A stretch of 64,000 nucleotides of DNA from Ypsolopha sequella (taxonomy: Eukaryota > Arthropoda > Insecta > Lepidoptera > Ypsolophidae). The position numbers and the translations under genes were made by a program. Positions 10,482 to 22,640 of the stretch are shown piece after piece. The DNA is taken from positions 11,240,001 through 11,304,000 of the forward strand of contig OW204000.1 in the NCBI GenBank assembly GCA_934047225.1. The letters run 5' to 3'. Position 1 is the first letter of the stretch. Each line of letters begins with the position of its first letter. The notes below the pieces were generated by a model, which saw nothing but the letters and a program-made list of their open reading frames with translations, was not told the origin of the DNA and ran no database searches.

Positions 10482-13400
10482 ATATACAAGAAAACACATA
10501 ACCTAATGATAAGTAAAATATATTTCGACCGCTTGATTTGGTTGGTGTTAATTATATAGATACCATATACCTAGTATTTACAATAATATCTTTAGTAAAA
10601 CAATGTAAAAAATTAAAATTATAAGTAAAATGGTAACGAATGATTTTTGATCTTGATTTTGACAATAATGACAGCTAGAAAGGTAAACAGACGGATAAGA
10701 AGAAGAATTTTAGCTGAGGTTTTTGCAGTATTATCCTTATTATAAAACTTGAGATGTTTATTGAAAACTTATTTATGTAACATTTTGTAAACCGTTCTAA
10801 AATCTCCAAAACTCAAGTTTGTCCTGGAACGCAGCCTCATTGAATGAGGTTTCTTTAGATAAGTAACTGACAAGAGCGTGTACTAAAGTCTTTTACGGTC
10901 AGAAAATTATGTACATAAGAATCCGTTTCTATATAATTGATTATTACAAAACTACGTTTATTTAATGTACATACATACGTGTGTATATCAACCTAAGAGG
11001 GTTTCAGTAATCGTTTATCTACACCTAAAACATGTTATTTTGAAGTGAATTCAAATTAAAACGATTAATATTTGAATAAAAACACCATTAAAACCATTAC
11101 CATTCCACTAATAACTTTAACAAACATTGATTAATATCGACACGCGTCAGTTAAAAAACACATACAGACAACCCTTCCTTCTTTTGTATTAGAGAATTTG
11201 AATTAATCAAATCATTCCAAGATTTTTATCACTGTGAGTATTTAGGAGAGTGTATTTGTAGTGGTCAAAGTCCACTCGGTGGGTACTGACGACTTTGCCT
11301 GGGCCCTGTAGATAAGTAGATATATCAATGTTTTAATGAGGGGTTTTCAAAGTCAAATTAAAAAAGAAAAAGTAGTACCGAACGACCCGATAGATGGTGC
11401 AGCTTGTACTAAAAGTGTCAATAAATGTGTTTCTGGCAACACTAGATTCATCTATTATTGCTAACATCTATTGTTCTTTCCATAGTGAATTCTTAGGGAA
11501 ACCTATATTTCTATATTTTTACAATTAGCCACAACGCATGGACTGACCATGTTGAAAGTTGAATGAAACACCAAGTAGAAAATAACACCATACACAACAA
11601 AATAAGAATATTTTTGTGAAGAGTGTTGTTGGATTTGACACTTGACTTGAAATTTTTTAGCCCACAAAATAATTGCTTCCCACAGATTAAAAAATAATCT
11701 TTGATTTTTGACACTTGAAAGCAGGGTTACGCCATCTATGTTTACCTCTGAAAGCTTGATCAAGGTCAGTCTGGAAAACCGCTCATTCATTTGCCAATTT
11801 TTAGAAATAGCTGTGTAATTGTAATAATAAGTTACTTTCAAATTGCTAAGCAATAATAAAACAAAATATATACTTCACGACTTCACGTAAAATTACAAGA
11901 AATAGTTGAGTGCTTTTTGGACTCTTTGAATTACCTATTTACATTTGGATGTCAGTAGTTTCATGGTAGAGTTTGCAAACAAATTGTTTAGTTTTCAGCC
12001 GTGTAATAGAAATAAATTATGAGCAGTGAACGTCATCAATGATGCCATTTCGTTGGTAAATGTTTAAACACTACAAAATTTTTATGTCACGAATCTCCTT
12101 AGCGATTAATTTCTCAACTCTAATATGCTGCTGAAAACTCCGCTGAACACCATTTCTAGTATTTAAATTTCTGAATCATAACTCGTACGACTTACACAGA
12201 CGTAATGCATTCAAAACTCAAAACACTTGACCCGGGCAATCTCTTTTTTGCCCACCTGACAACTTTACTTGTAACATATTAAGAAATTAGAGCAACCATT
12301 CGAGAAGGTAGGGCTGTTCAAGTAACAATTGTTTTTGTTCGCCCACGGGCCGCATGCGCATCACGCCCGACATGATTTTTTTTATTGCCCCTTATAGTTA
12401 TGGTATAGATAACTATAACGGATTGTAATCATCTCATTGTGTGACCTAAAATGTATGTTTTTCGTCTACAGGTTGTGCTAGCTTGGGGACCATAGGATGG
12501 ACATACTTGTTTATTGTTTCATTGTTGATATCCGCGATCTTTTTTAAAACATCTTCTCTGCTAAAACTGTTCGCAAAAGGATATGTTAGAGACCTCTTTA
12601 CAATTCCCATGGCCTAATTTTTAAAAGTTTTTTTTTTTCAGGTTATTAATGTCATTTTTGGACATATTTTTCATTATTTAGGTATATAAATTAACCTTTA
12701 TTCTTTATGATTTTTTTAACAATTGTCCGTATTGACGTCACTTGAGAATTTTAGACATTATACTGATTTTGATGTGTGATTGCTTATAAAAAAGTGGTCT
12801 GAAGCAAATTATTATAAATTTAAGTTGATAGCAAAGGACACATTTTTAAACAGCCATTTCGTCACGTCACACAAAGATCAATGGAAGTTGCAGCTTGTTC
12901 GTAAAAATATTCATCATCGTGAGGTTTTTCAGACCACAAGTTCTAAAATATGGCTTATTAAACCTAAATCTCGAAATGGTTTTATATTAACATACCTTAA
13001 CATAATTTAATCTAAGCGAATTGTAGTGATGAGTTGTTCTGAAGTTAGTTGAAGTGCGGAGTAGTATTGGAGAAAACAACCGCCAGTGTCGGGTGCGTTT
13101 ATTTCACTGAGTGTAATAATCTTTGATGCAAATTTTAAAATGCCTACGCTAAAGTATTAAAAATAACCTTTGCAAGGTTGTTGACGCTGACTGAACCGAT
13201 TTCATACCAACAATTTTTTCCACCTTTCAGTACAATAAAATAAAACACATTTTTTATTTAATGGTCATAAGTTATTTAATCAGAGAGTAATATTAAAATA
13301 ATTACTTAGATTATCAAAATTCTTTAAATTTTAGTTCGTTTTTTTTTCAGCCCGTTTTCGGATTTTATCTTCAGAATATTGAGTAAACGATATATTTACA

Positions 13401-14282
13401 TTGCCCTAATCCAGCGCCATTTTAATCTTTACAAGACTTTTCCCTAATCATTAACCAGCCTGTAGACCGATAGATATGGTAAAACAACATGTGTTTCTTC
13501 ACTTAACGAATCTTCTATAGCATAATGAATACAACAATGTAAAGTGGGACCATATTTATATAATGTCATCTGCAGAGAAACCAACAAAATATTGCATCTC
13601 CAACAAGCAAAATTTAACCTTAATCAGGTTCCATGATACGCTTCCTTGGTCTCGCAATTTTGGTTACCGCTTGCTTCCTTGATGTCCCATGTCAATGAAA
13701 CTTACCTTAAAATTTAGCTGAAAATATTATCTATCTAATTTGTAAACTAAATTGCTATACATTGACAAGTTTAAGAATATTCATCAAACAAAGCAGCGGA
13801 TTTTTATAAAGTTTTCACAAAAGCAATAGAGTTGAGAGGCTGGATAGAAGTGAGAAAGATAAGTTGGTAGATGTCTAAGTAGGTGTACAAGTGACACTCA
13901 AGCCACACTCGCGGACGAATGTCATTAATCGAACTCTTGGAATGCTATTGTGTGTACGCTTATATTATTATTGTTGTGTATTTTTTAACCGAATGTTGGG
14001 ATGTACCGATTGTATCGGTGTGAGTCTGAGATTCTGATTATGATTGTGATGTGACAGGTTTGTTTTTGGTTTTGACTAAGGTGAGGTTTTGAACGCATCA
14101 TATTTGAAACAAAAATTCTCGGGCTGTTTTACTTGTTTTTAGAATTCCTTGCCTATGATTCCTGCCCATAAACGCATACGCAAAACACAAAATTAATGTC
14201 TCATATGTAATTGAATAGATAATCGTTATTTTATAGACTTGGACGAATAAACCAGTTTATAGAGAGTGTAACCGCGAATTAT
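10482..14282. other. 3.8 kb without a supported feature
   Basis: AT-rich DNA. The minus-strand frames of 116 and 67 residues at 11503-11853 overlap one another in different frames and show no domain. The plus frame at 12780-13010 has no recognisable start context or domain. Around 12346-12380 there is an isolated GC-rich patch. Nothing here is callable. Confidence 0.45.
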
Positions 14283-14672
14283 TAATAGTAGTTTATGCTA
14301 CAAGGGCGCAAAGGAATAAATTACGAGGACGATTTAAAACACGAGCGTAGCGAGTGTTTTAAACGTAACCGAGTAATTTATTGCTTTTACGCCCGTGTAT
14401 CATACTACATTTTTCAATGCATAGTGTGAGGAAATGAAAACAAATATAACATTGTGAACTTTAAATTATAATTGGCTCAAAAGGACTGTATCCATAGCCG
14501 TTAAACGGTGTAAAAAAAGTATAACGTCTATGGTACACAGGAAAGGCTGCAGGTTAGCCAACCATTGTAAATAAATTAAAAATATATATATATTAAAGCC
14601 CTAGGGTAAAATAATCGACTTTCTGTTCGGTTTTGATGCATAAAAAGTGGGCCTTTACGAGCACATGCATTG
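14283..14672 (+). mobile_element. ~390-bp dispersed element, plus copy
   Basis: This runs from TAGTAGTTTATGCTACAAGG through ACACGAGCGTAGCGAGTGTT to GGGCCTTTACGAGCAC...GCATTG. The whole block is present in reverse at 23643-24030 with high similarity. It has an internal palindrome around AACACGAGCGTAGCGAGTGTTTT. I see no terminal inverted repeats. The superfamily is unknown. Confidence 0.8.
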
Positions 14673-14813
14673 AAAAAATAATTGGACATGTCCCTACAAA
14701 ATTCATAGTAGTTTTTTTTTTATTTATGGTAGAAAACGAGATTATATTTTTTTTATTTCTGCAAGTATACATCCTTGTTTAAGTAGTTTAATATGATCAG
14801 TAGAATATGTGGT

Positions 14814-15200
14814 TTAAGGTTAAACGTCAGTCACTTAGTGTAAAGTGCATAACTTAACTTTGTTTTCTTCTTTAGAAGTTAAAAAAACCTTTTGGTATGT
14901 GGCAATTTACGCCAATAGTTCAGTATTAGTGAGGTTTATAAAGCATGAGTTTGAAATTTAATGCACAATTAGTCATCATCTCGTCCAAACAAAGTTAAAA
15001 CAGCATTTAAGTCGGTTTAGAAAATATCATGGCTAATCGTTTATACAATTTCCAACTCTTGCTTTATAAACTTTTTACTGATACTGAACTATTAGCTTCG
15101 ATTGCCGCAAACGAAAATTATTTTAATTTTTTTATTTCTTAGCAAGAAAAACAAAGTTAGGTTATGCACTTTGCGCTAAGCGACTGACATTTAACCTTTA
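14814..15200. mobile_element. Foldback MITE, TTAAGGTTAAACGTCAGTC family, complete
   Basis: The left arm TTAAGGTTAAACGTCAGTCA..AAAGTGCATAACTTAACTTTG is mirrored on the right by CAAAGTTAGGTTATGCACTT...GCGACTGACATTTAACC. The arms are about 70-80 bp. The centre includes AGTATTAGTGAGGTTTATAA and TTTAATGCACAATTAGTCAT, which recur in the copy at 18238-18542. It is non-coding and was probably mobilised in trans. Confidence 0.9.
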
Positions 15201-15309
15201 TGTAAATATATATCCGCATTTACACCAGGTATGTATAAAACATGATCCTTCTGGTGATGTACTACAGTTAGTAGTTTCCTAGGTTTTACTCCAGGAAAAG
15301 AAAGATTTG

Positions 15310-15900
15310 AGGCCAAATTAAAGATACACTAGTAAAATGACTTTGAAATCAAAATATTTTCATATTATTGACACTCTACCCCTCCCGGAGGAAGAACATA
15401 TCTTTTTTCATAATTTCCCAAAATAATTAGACTCCTAAACTTACTAATATTGTTCTTAGCCATGGTCTAATTAAAGTGGAAAGGGATTATTAAAACTCAC
15501 GTGAGCTGACATACTTAATTATTATTACATACGGCTTGAACACTCACGTGTGATTGTTGTTGACTATATGCCAACCGTTTCACCGATACAATTTCGGCAT
15601 TATCAAGGCGAGTGTCGTTCTTAGGACGACGACGCGGCGTTCACCGTCGTTGTCAAACGGGCCGTAATAATGCCAAATCGTTGATAATGCCGAAATTGTA
15701 TCGGTGAAACGGTTGGCATATAGTCAAAAACAATCACACGTGAGTGTTCAAGCCGTATGTAACAATAATTTGGAACGGGATTCTTTTGAATTTTATTTTT
15801 TCAGCTAGTTTACTGATATTGTATTCCCAATTTTTACCAAGTGTACATTTAATTCAACGTGCTTCATACAAAGATAAATAGATTGACTGAACTAGTTTAC
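15310..15900 (+). repeat. Dispersed repeat split by a nested palindrome
   Basis: Left part (TGACTTTGAAATC..., TATTATTGACACTC, AATAATTAGACTCCT, TTACTAATATTGTTCTTAGC) and right part (GGATTCTTTTGAATTT, TTTACTGATAT, TTTAATTCAA, GATTGACTG) together align with the uninterrupted copy at 17280-17580. The gap between them holds the palindromic element 15525-15768 plus some flanking bases. Confidence 0.75.
15525..15768. mobile_element. 244-bp near-perfect palindromic element
   Basis: The left arm (15525-15606) starts TTACATACGGCTTGAACACT and reads through CACGTGTGATTG, ATATGCCAACCGTTTCACCG to TTTCGGCATTATCAA. The right arm (15681-15768) mirrors it with very few mismatches. The loop of about 74 bp is unusually GC-rich for the window (AGGACGACGACGCGGCG). 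The high arm identity indicates recent insertion. It is nested in the older repeat 15310-15900. Confidence 0.9.
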
Positions 15901-16463
15901 AGAATTTTAAAAACTAATTGGCAAAATTGTATGTAGAAACTGCATGACATTTTTTTTAAATAATCAGAATCTTATGCACTTTGTTGTACCAAAAGGTTTG
16001 TAATTAACTCTAATTTTATTAGTTTTGAATAATTAAATTATAAATTCAGCATACAGTTCAACTTACAGTAGTTACAAATCTAAAATTTTGAATAAAGTAT
16101 CGATCTTTGTAGTTTTTAAAATTTGCAGCCTTAGTGGATGAGGTCAGGTAAAAGTTTCTGCAACTGACATGTAATTAATGTAATTAACTGGTTTTTGGGG
16201 TACGTAAAAGATGTTTGTAACATTAGATTAAGAAATAATAAATAACTCTTATTAAGAAAAATAAAGCTTACATAATCAAACATGATAATAAAAATACTGA
16301 TCCCAAAACGATACGGGTCCAAGAATTAGTGACTGAATTAAAGCTATAATTTCCAGAGGCGAATGTCAGGAGTAAGGAGATCGAATATGAATACAATGGC
16401 TCCGGATCTCAGATACCGACGCCCTGTGGTGCGCGGGCGCATAACGCACGAAACTGAGATAAA
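15901..16463. other. Unassigned AT-rich DNA
   Basis: No supported feature; short frames here lack any domain. Confidence 0.45.
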
Positions 16464-16838
16464 CATTGGCGTAGCCAGGGTTTCGTTATTGGGGGGGGGG
16501 GGGGCTATTAGGGGCCGGTCTGCCACAACATTATGGTTGATTAAAATGGAATTTCTATAGGAATCGAGTTCGATTTTCATATAAAATATGAAATTTCTTT
16601 TATTTTTCGATTATATAATATACAACAATAAAACAAACAATACTAAATATTTCAACTCTTATGGAGTCGTCATCAGTCGAATACCTTAAATATTAAATTT
16701 ATTTTAATCAGACATTTGTGTTTAATCAGTCGCGCTTATGCTTGCTTTGATCCATTTTTCTGGGGGGGGGGGCACCGGGTATTCTCGAGGGGGGAGGGAG
16801 GGCGTGCTCATCCCTGCCCCTACCTGGCTACGCCAATG
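16464..16838. mobile_element. MITE with ATTGGCGTAGCCAGG ends and poly-G tracts
   Basis: ATTGGCGTAGCCAGG at the left is mirrored by CCTGGCTACGCCAAT at the right, about 375 bp apart. A 14-G run lies at 16491-16504, an 11-G run at 16762-16772, and GGGGGGAGGGAGGG follows. Elements with GTGGCGTAGCCAGG-like ends and G-runs are widespread in animals; a hAT relationship is my tentative reading. The 65- and 78-residue frames here are not genes. Confidence 0.8.
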
Positions 16839-17007
16839 GAGGTAAAACTTATATTAAACTCTTATGTAAATTGAATCTGTACATTCTCGGCTCTTGGGAT
16901 AATAAACGTAAGAACAGGTAAAACTTTGGTATCTGTGGGTTTTGTTTATTACATGAAATGCCAGGAAAATCAGGGGTGTGTCAGAAGTGTACAAGTACGG
17001 TTGTGAA

Positions 17008-17092
17008 GTGCAAGTCACAGTCCACATTCGGATACCCACTTTTTACCGACGATTATGATGTCCCAGCGTGATGGGGGATGACCCTTTTCGCC
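17008..17092 (-). mobile_element. SINE fragment, minus strand
   Basis: GAAGTGCAAGTCACAGTCCA, CATTCGGATACCCAC, GACGATTATGATGTCCCAGC and GTGATGGGGGATGACCC correspond to the reversed SINE body (compare 53776-53880). Head and tail are missing. Confidence 0.65.
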
Positions 17093-17196
17093 AAATTTAT
17101 CATATATAAATGACCCAAATATAAATGATAAATTTGGTGATAAGGGTTATATATATATATCACCAAATTTATCAGATATATCACCAAATTTATCAT
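17082..17196. repeat. Clustered CCAAATTTATCA inverted and direct repeats
   Basis: CGCCAAATTTATCATATATA is mirrored by TGATAAATTTGGTGATAAGG, forming a hairpin, and two more CACCAAATTTATCA units follow in direct orientation around TATATATA. It looks like a degenerate hairpin plus microsatellite. Confidence 0.75.
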
Positions 17197-17279
17197 ACAC
17201 AGTTAGGGACCAACATCTTCCATGGCACCCACACCGAACACAATTGTGCACCTACTTGTCCAGTAAATGAAATATTGAG

Positions 17280-17580
17280 ATCGAATTGAATATACACTAT
17301 AGAATGACTTTGAAATAATAACATTTTCTTATTATTGACACTCCCGTACGAAAATATTGTTTTCTTTTGTATCACCGAAATAATTAGACTCCTGATCTTA
17401 CTAATATTGTTTTTAGCCAGGGTCTTATTAATGAGGTCCATTTAAAAATATATATTTATCAAGGATTCTTTTGAATTTAAATTTTTCACTTAGTTCACTG
17501 ATATATTACCAATTTTCACCCAATGTATATTTAATTCAAACTACTCCATACAAATATTCTTAAATTGACTGGACTATACT
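17280..17580 (+). repeat. Dispersed repeat, uninterrupted copy
   Basis: This is the empty-site counterpart of 15310-15900; shared blocks include TTATTATTGACACTCCCG, ATAATTAGACTCCTGATC and GGATTCTTTTGAATTTA. I cannot name it. Confidence 0.7.
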
Positions 17581-18237
17581 GCATTTGACCCGTGAACCCC
17601 GGAATAGTGCTTGAAACGTTTGAAACACCAGTTCAAAGAGGAAAATTTCAGAGAATAAGTATTTACTAATATAAACCCCTTCAGCCAAATATGTATGAAT
17701 AAACGATATTGCTTTCTTTCTTTTCTTCTACCTACTCCTTCTAACCAATATATTAATTTTGATTAAATTATAATGTTTTTTGAATTCGTATATTAGATCT
17801 GTTATCTGATTTTTATTTTATATTCTCTAAAATAGTATCAGGAAACACAGCCGTAAAATAACCGTTAATCATTAATGTTTTAACATTTGGAAGAAAAATG
17901 TTAATGTTAAAATTTATTGGTGTTTATTGAAAATAATAATAAATTAATGGGCATTGGGCAGGCGACGGACTTCTAAAACTGTTTAGATGTCTTCATTAGA
18001 AGTTGTCATTACTTTACTAAACTAGTATTTAATTAGTAATTTAGAGTTTTACTTCCTATCTGGATCTAAATGAGGGGATTTTACGACCTAAAAGTAATTT
18101 CCCACTTTTTTTTCTCTAGCTTTATTTCAAATCATTATCAGTTTTTATTAGTTCAATGTTTTGCATGTTGCCTGTAAGTAAAAACATGACACTGTCAAAA
18201 TTACATTGTAAAAATTAATGACGTCATTAGATTTAAT
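17581..18237. other. Unassigned AT-rich DNA
   Basis: Nothing supported. Confidence 0.45.
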
Positions 18238-18542
18238 TTAAGGTTAGTCAGTCGCTTAGCACAAAATGCATAACTTAACTTTGTTTTTCTTGTTTAGAAG
18301 TTGAAAATTGTAAAACATTTTGATATGTGACAGTTAACAGTTTAGTATTAATGAGGTTTAAAGCATGAATTTGAAATTGAATGCATAATTAGTCATGATC
18401 TGGTCCAAAACAACTTAAAATGCTGTTTTAACCTTGTTTGGACTAGACACATACCAAAATGTTTTTCAATTTTTAACTTCTAAACAAAAAATACAAAGTT
18501 AAGTTATGCACTTTTTGCTAAGCGACTGACGTTTTAACCTTA
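18238..18542. mobile_element. Foldback MITE, TTAAGGTTAAACGTCAGTC family, second complete copy
   Basis: The arms match 14814-15200: AGTCAGTCGCTTAGCACAAA, ATGCATAACTTAACTTTG and CTTGTTTAGAAGTTGAAAA on the left, mirrored on the right. The centre again has AGTATTAATGAGGTTTAAAG and GAATGCATAATTAGTCATG, so both copies derive from one internal sequence. Confidence 0.9.
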
Positions 18543-18760
18543 AATAAATCTAATTATATTATATCTATATTATATTTATTTAGTGTAAATTTATTTTTAT
18601 TTAGTTTAGTTTGTAATATATCTATTTTTTATTTAATATAGGCATTATATTTGTTAATAATTTTAATTTAGATTAAGTTTAGTTTTTAATTTAATTTATT
18701 GTAAACTAAACAGTTAAACTATTATAATTAATATTATATTAAATTAATATATATTATATA
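18543..18760. other. Very AT-rich TTTAGTTTA/TATATTA tract
   Basis: Almost only A and T, with degenerate short repeats. No gene. Confidence 0.7.
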
Positions 18761-18907
18761 TGTCACTGGAAAATAACAAGAATCGTAAGTTGATTAATTC
18801 ACTAGGTTAGGTTAGGTTAGTTTATAAATTACCGTGAAAAAACCTGCCGTGAAATTATAAATTGATTGAATTGATTAACTTACGATTCTTGTTATTTTCC
18901 GGTGACA
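18761..18907. mobile_element. Foldback MITE with GGTTAGGTTAGGTTAG loop
   Basis: TGTCACTGGAAAATAACAAG and AATCGTAAGTTGATTAATTC are mirrored by GATTAACTTACGATTCTTG and TTATTTTCCGGTGACA. The arms are about 45 bp with almost no mismatch. The loop contains CTAGGTTAGGTTAGGTTAG. Both flanks are TATATTATATA. A young insertion. Confidence 0.9.
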
Positions 18908-19567
18908 TCTATATTATATAATGTATATTATACTATATATATTATATACACATACTATACATTAACGATAAAATTATTTTGCCTGAATTAGATGCTTTGC
19001 TTTTCTATACAACTACTGCCCTTGATTGTTTTCGTATATAAAGATAAAAGAAACATTGCGACTAATATTATTATTTTTTTTAATATTAGTCGGTCGATGA
19101 TGAATGGGACAACTATTGACTTTCAGTTCTTTGGCGACTATTTGGTGAGTTCAGATATACAGCTGAACAGAATATGGAAGAAGCGTTTCGATGTACTTGC
19201 GGAAAATATCGGGGAAAAATCCTCTGACCCACGTTTCTAGCTAAATATAATCGTTCTGCTTTCCTCGATGGACAAATTTGTCAAAAGAAAACTGTATACA
19301 TAATTTGTCAAAATAAGTATCAATATACCTGATACCCAGGGTTTTTGTTTCTTCCATATAATTTTAATATCGATATTAGCATAAAGTATTGGGTTTCTAT
19401 AAATATTCATCGAAACACTTTCTTAACGATCTTTTTAACGGTGTAATAATTTAGCACGACAGACTTATGATTAGATGCTCTCTAAAAGTGAGAACAAAGT
19501 TGGAGGCATGGAGGCACTAAATTGCAGGTATATCTATACTACTAATCTACATATATCTTCACCTACA
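18908..19567. other. Unassigned DNA
   Basis: The 82-residue plus frame at 18992-19240 has no recognisable domain and no promoter or splice signal; I do not call it. Confidence 0.4.
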
Positions 19568-19780
19568 CCAGGGTACAAAATAACCAGTTACAGAATGTTT
19601 ACTCCGCATAACTAGCGGAAACAGGCGCACGCACACATAGACGCATACGTACGACGATCTCGGGTGGATAACAATACAAAATTCTGCCGAAATCATCGTA
19701 TGTACGCGTCTATGCATGTGTGCGTCTGTTTTCGCTCCGTCGTAGAGTCGGCCTTCTGGTAATATCTATTTTGTGACCAG
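19568..19780. mobile_element. ~213-bp foldback element
   Basis: The inner arms GGCGCACGCACACATAGACG / CGTCTATGCATGTGTGCGTC are strong, and CATACGTACGACGAT pairs with ATCATCGTATGTACG. The pairing extends outward, with weaker matches, to CCAGGGTACAAAATA / TATTTTGTGACCAG. It abuts the hAT-like element that begins at about 19778. Confidence 0.75.
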
Positions 19781-20223
19781 GGGTGGCCAAGTTAGAGGTC
19801 GACCGCGGTCTACCGGTCGAACGCGAAGGAGATTTATGTAGCCCGCACGAGTAAATTAAATAATAAAGCTGAAAAATTGCTATTTTTAATATTTTCCACT
19901 ACAATAAAAACCAAACGTCGTTCTCGCTTAAGGGTAAAATCTCCAGTTTTGTAACAAAATATTAAGAAATAATTATAACGGTTAAATTTTAACTTTAAGC
20001 TAAAAAAAACTTATTTTTAAAACTTTGCTATATGCATATTTTTAATGATATTATGGTAGCTTCAAAATATCTACCGAAGAACGCAAGGTGCAGTGAAAAA
20101 TGCGAACTTTGTACTATCAATTAATAAATACTTACTTGTTGTTTTTTTCCCCTTTGCAGTCGACTGCATGAAATATTTTTAAAAACAAGTAGACCTCACG
20201 GGTCAAAAGTTTGGCTACCCCTG
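19778..20223. mobile_element. hAT-like non-autonomous element
   Basis: The ends CAGGGGTGGCCAAGTTAGAG and AAAAGTTTGGCTACCCCTG form inverted repeats of the CAGGGGTGGCCAAAC type known from hAT elements. Length is about 446 bp and there is no transposase. An eight-base target duplication is not evident, so one end may be altered. Confidence 0.7.
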
Positions 20224-20239
20224 ACCTACAGTACACTAC

Positions 20240-20940
20240 ACATCTACACTTATATTATAAATAGAATAGATTTGTATTTTTGTATGTTTGTAACGAATAA
20301 ACTCAAAAACTACAAGACCGATTTAAAAAATTTGTTCACTATTAGAATGCTACATTGTCCCTGAGTAACATAGGCTATATTTATTTAGGGACCCCTGTTA
20401 AAACTTCAATGGGGTGAAAAAATTGCCAAAAAATTCAAAATTCAAAAAGTTTATTTTGCAAAGTAGGTATATATAATACACGTTTCACAAGTCAAATTTT
20501 AATCTTATAAAAATATATGTAATAAAATAATAAATGTACATGAACTAGATTAAATGTTTATTTAATTTATGTAGCAATATGTATGCGATTAAAATTATAG
20601 GTAAAATATTATTATACAAGGTGAAATCCAACAAACCGCCCCAACCCATACTGGAGACCCGGCCAGGGACCAGGAACAAGGTTCAATGATCACCAACCGA
20701 GCCCCCAGCACGAATCCAGGCGGCCGACCAAATCCCATCCTATATACTACATAGTAATAGGTTACATATATAAATACATGCCTACCTCCGCCCATTCGAT
20801 TAGTCTTGTAAATATGTCTTTCATTGCATGCGCTGCGGAAACTATGCCCTGCATAAAGATACATTTACTCTACGTTTATCCCAAAATGTTTAAAAAATAA
20901 ATATCCACCCGTGCGAAGCGTGCGTGCCGATTGAATTATT
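20240..20940 (+). mobile_element. Helitron-like fragment, interrupted
   Basis: TTTGTATGTTTGTAACGAAT, AAACTCAAAAACTACAAGAC and GAGTAACATAGGCTATATTT are the usual left-part motifs of a lepidopteran Helitron-like repeat. CACCCGTGCGAAGCGTGCG near 20909 resembles its right part. At least one palindrome (20616-20740) interrupts it. No helicase coding sequence is present. Confidence 0.5.
20616..20740. mobile_element. GGTGAA-type foldback element, short copy
   Basis: ACAAGGTGAAATCCAACAAA, CCCATACTGGAGACCCGGCC and GGACCAGGAACAAGG are mirrored by TGATCACCAACCGAGCC, CAGCACGAATCCAGGCGG and CCGACCAAATCCCATCC. Family relatives: 28651-28892, 22641-22862, 32711-32943, 42201-42426 and 45237-45485. The 89-residue minus frame here is a by-product. 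Confidence 0.75.
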
Positions 20941-20949
20941 GGTGTTAAC

Positions 20950-21047
20950 TACCACATACCAAAATATTTTTAAATTTTTAACTTCTAAACAAGAAATACA
21001 AAGTAAAGTTATGCAGTTTGTGCTAAGTGACTGACGTATAACATTAA
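20950..21047. mobile_element. Solo arm, TTAAGGTTAAACGTCAGTC family
   Basis: ACCACATACCAAAATATTTT, AACTTCTAAACAAGAAATAC, AGTTATGCAGTTTGTGC and TAAGTGACTGACGTATAAC match the right arm and adjacent centre of 18238-18542. Confidence 0.8.
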
Positions 21048-22640
21048 CCAGTTTTTATTATTTTTGTGTAGCTGCTTTTATCAATAATCTAAGCCCTAAT
21101 CCCTCTCCACCACAGCTTGCTCAGCTGGCGGATTTAAATAATGAATTTTAGCTTTTTTTCTTAAACGGAAAAAACGTAATTGCATCACATTAATCGGCCC
21201 CTAACTTAATAACAAACATAAGCACCCCTTTGTTTGTCTGAAAAAATTGCTGTAGGGCTGAAGTATGATAATGATGCTTTTTTCTTCATCACCTGATTAC
21301 ACCCAAATGAGGTTCAAGATAAAAAATATTGTAGGAATTAATCTTGCATCCCAATCAGTGGCTATGCAAATAAAAGGGCAGATGCGCTTGCGTGCCATAC
21401 CAGTGTTGATTTTTACAAAAATAATAGCCTGTTATTTTTAACAGTTATTTTATTATGTAGGCTCTATATTTACAAGTTCGTTACTGGTTATTTTGAAGCT
21501 GTATTTGGCCTTAGGGTTTAAATTGTATTGAGCTGTAATTTACATAATATTTTATTGTCCGTTTTCATATTTCCATAGTAGGTACGTACATAATGTAGGT
21601 GAAGAATTGCTATTGAAACCTATACTTGAAAAATAGTAATTTTTGTCCATAAGCATTTCATTTTAAAATCTTTTCCTTATACAAGATCAGTCTAACTAAA
21701 TTAAATTTAGAGCATAGTTTTGAAAATATATTTTGTACCAGGCATTAAAAATAAAATTCAAGTATAAAATAAAAAACTAAAATATAATAAAAAAATGAAA
21801 AATGTCACACGAGAAAACCCTAACTATTGTAATTCAAACAGCGAAATTATCACTCCATCTCAAACAGTAACAACCCTCGGCTGCATCATTAGGCGAAATA
21901 AGACCATTAGCAGGCCTTTCTCTTAGCCCCGGTATGAAAGGGTTAAATCGGCCCTTGTAGCACAATGGCTTTATTCTATTACAGACGCTTACACGCGTGA
22001 TGTAATAAATATGAATGTTGAGTAGGTCTTCAGCTAAGTAGGTCACTTAGATTTGACCCTTATCATAATAAAATGAAATTTGGCTCCTCAAATCGAAGAC
22101 ATCTATCATATTTCAATGGAATGTGTACGAAATAAGGTCAAAAGAAGACAAATATTATGTGATTCTATTTTTAAATTAGGTGGCTGCATCAGCACCTTGG
22201 CTGCTCCAAATTCATGTAGTTAGTAGCAAATAATCTACCTTTAATTTGTACAATTAGGGTGACATGATCACATCGTGACCAAACCCTCCAATAAAGATGA
22301 AAAAAAAAAAATGTTTTCAATGAAAAGCTATTTCGTAGGTACTAAGGCAGCACCGTCAACGTTTAGATGTCAAGAAACAGTACCATACAAGTTTAAAAAA
22401 TCAACTAGCTTCCCTGTTATCAATCATCAAGATTTTTTCAAGAATAGGCAGGGGCTACAGTTTCGGGCCAGACGGGTCTTAGATCGTTAAACAGTAAGGA
22501 TTATGCTTCTTTGCCGGGGGTCAAAATATTTGAATACGCATCGTCGGGACAATTTGTGACGGGTTAATTGGCAGACTGTAGCTTTATGAAGTTTTGTTTC
22601 AAGACTTAAGCGGTATCGTGTGGTTCGCCTGTACATATGA
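21048..22640. other. 1.6 kb without a supported feature
   Basis: AT-rich DNA. The frames at 21834-22046, 22275-22490 and 22487-22813 have no recognisable domain, and the last overlaps a foldback element. Confidence 0.45.

Noticed and set aside
11503..11853. 116-residue minus-strand protein
   Set aside because: No domain, an overlapping frame on the same strand and no promoter or splice context; AT-rich chance frame.
17082..17196. CRISPR-like array from the repeated CCAAATTTATCA
   Set aside because: Only about four units, mixed orientation, no regular spacers; eukaryotic low-complexity sequence.
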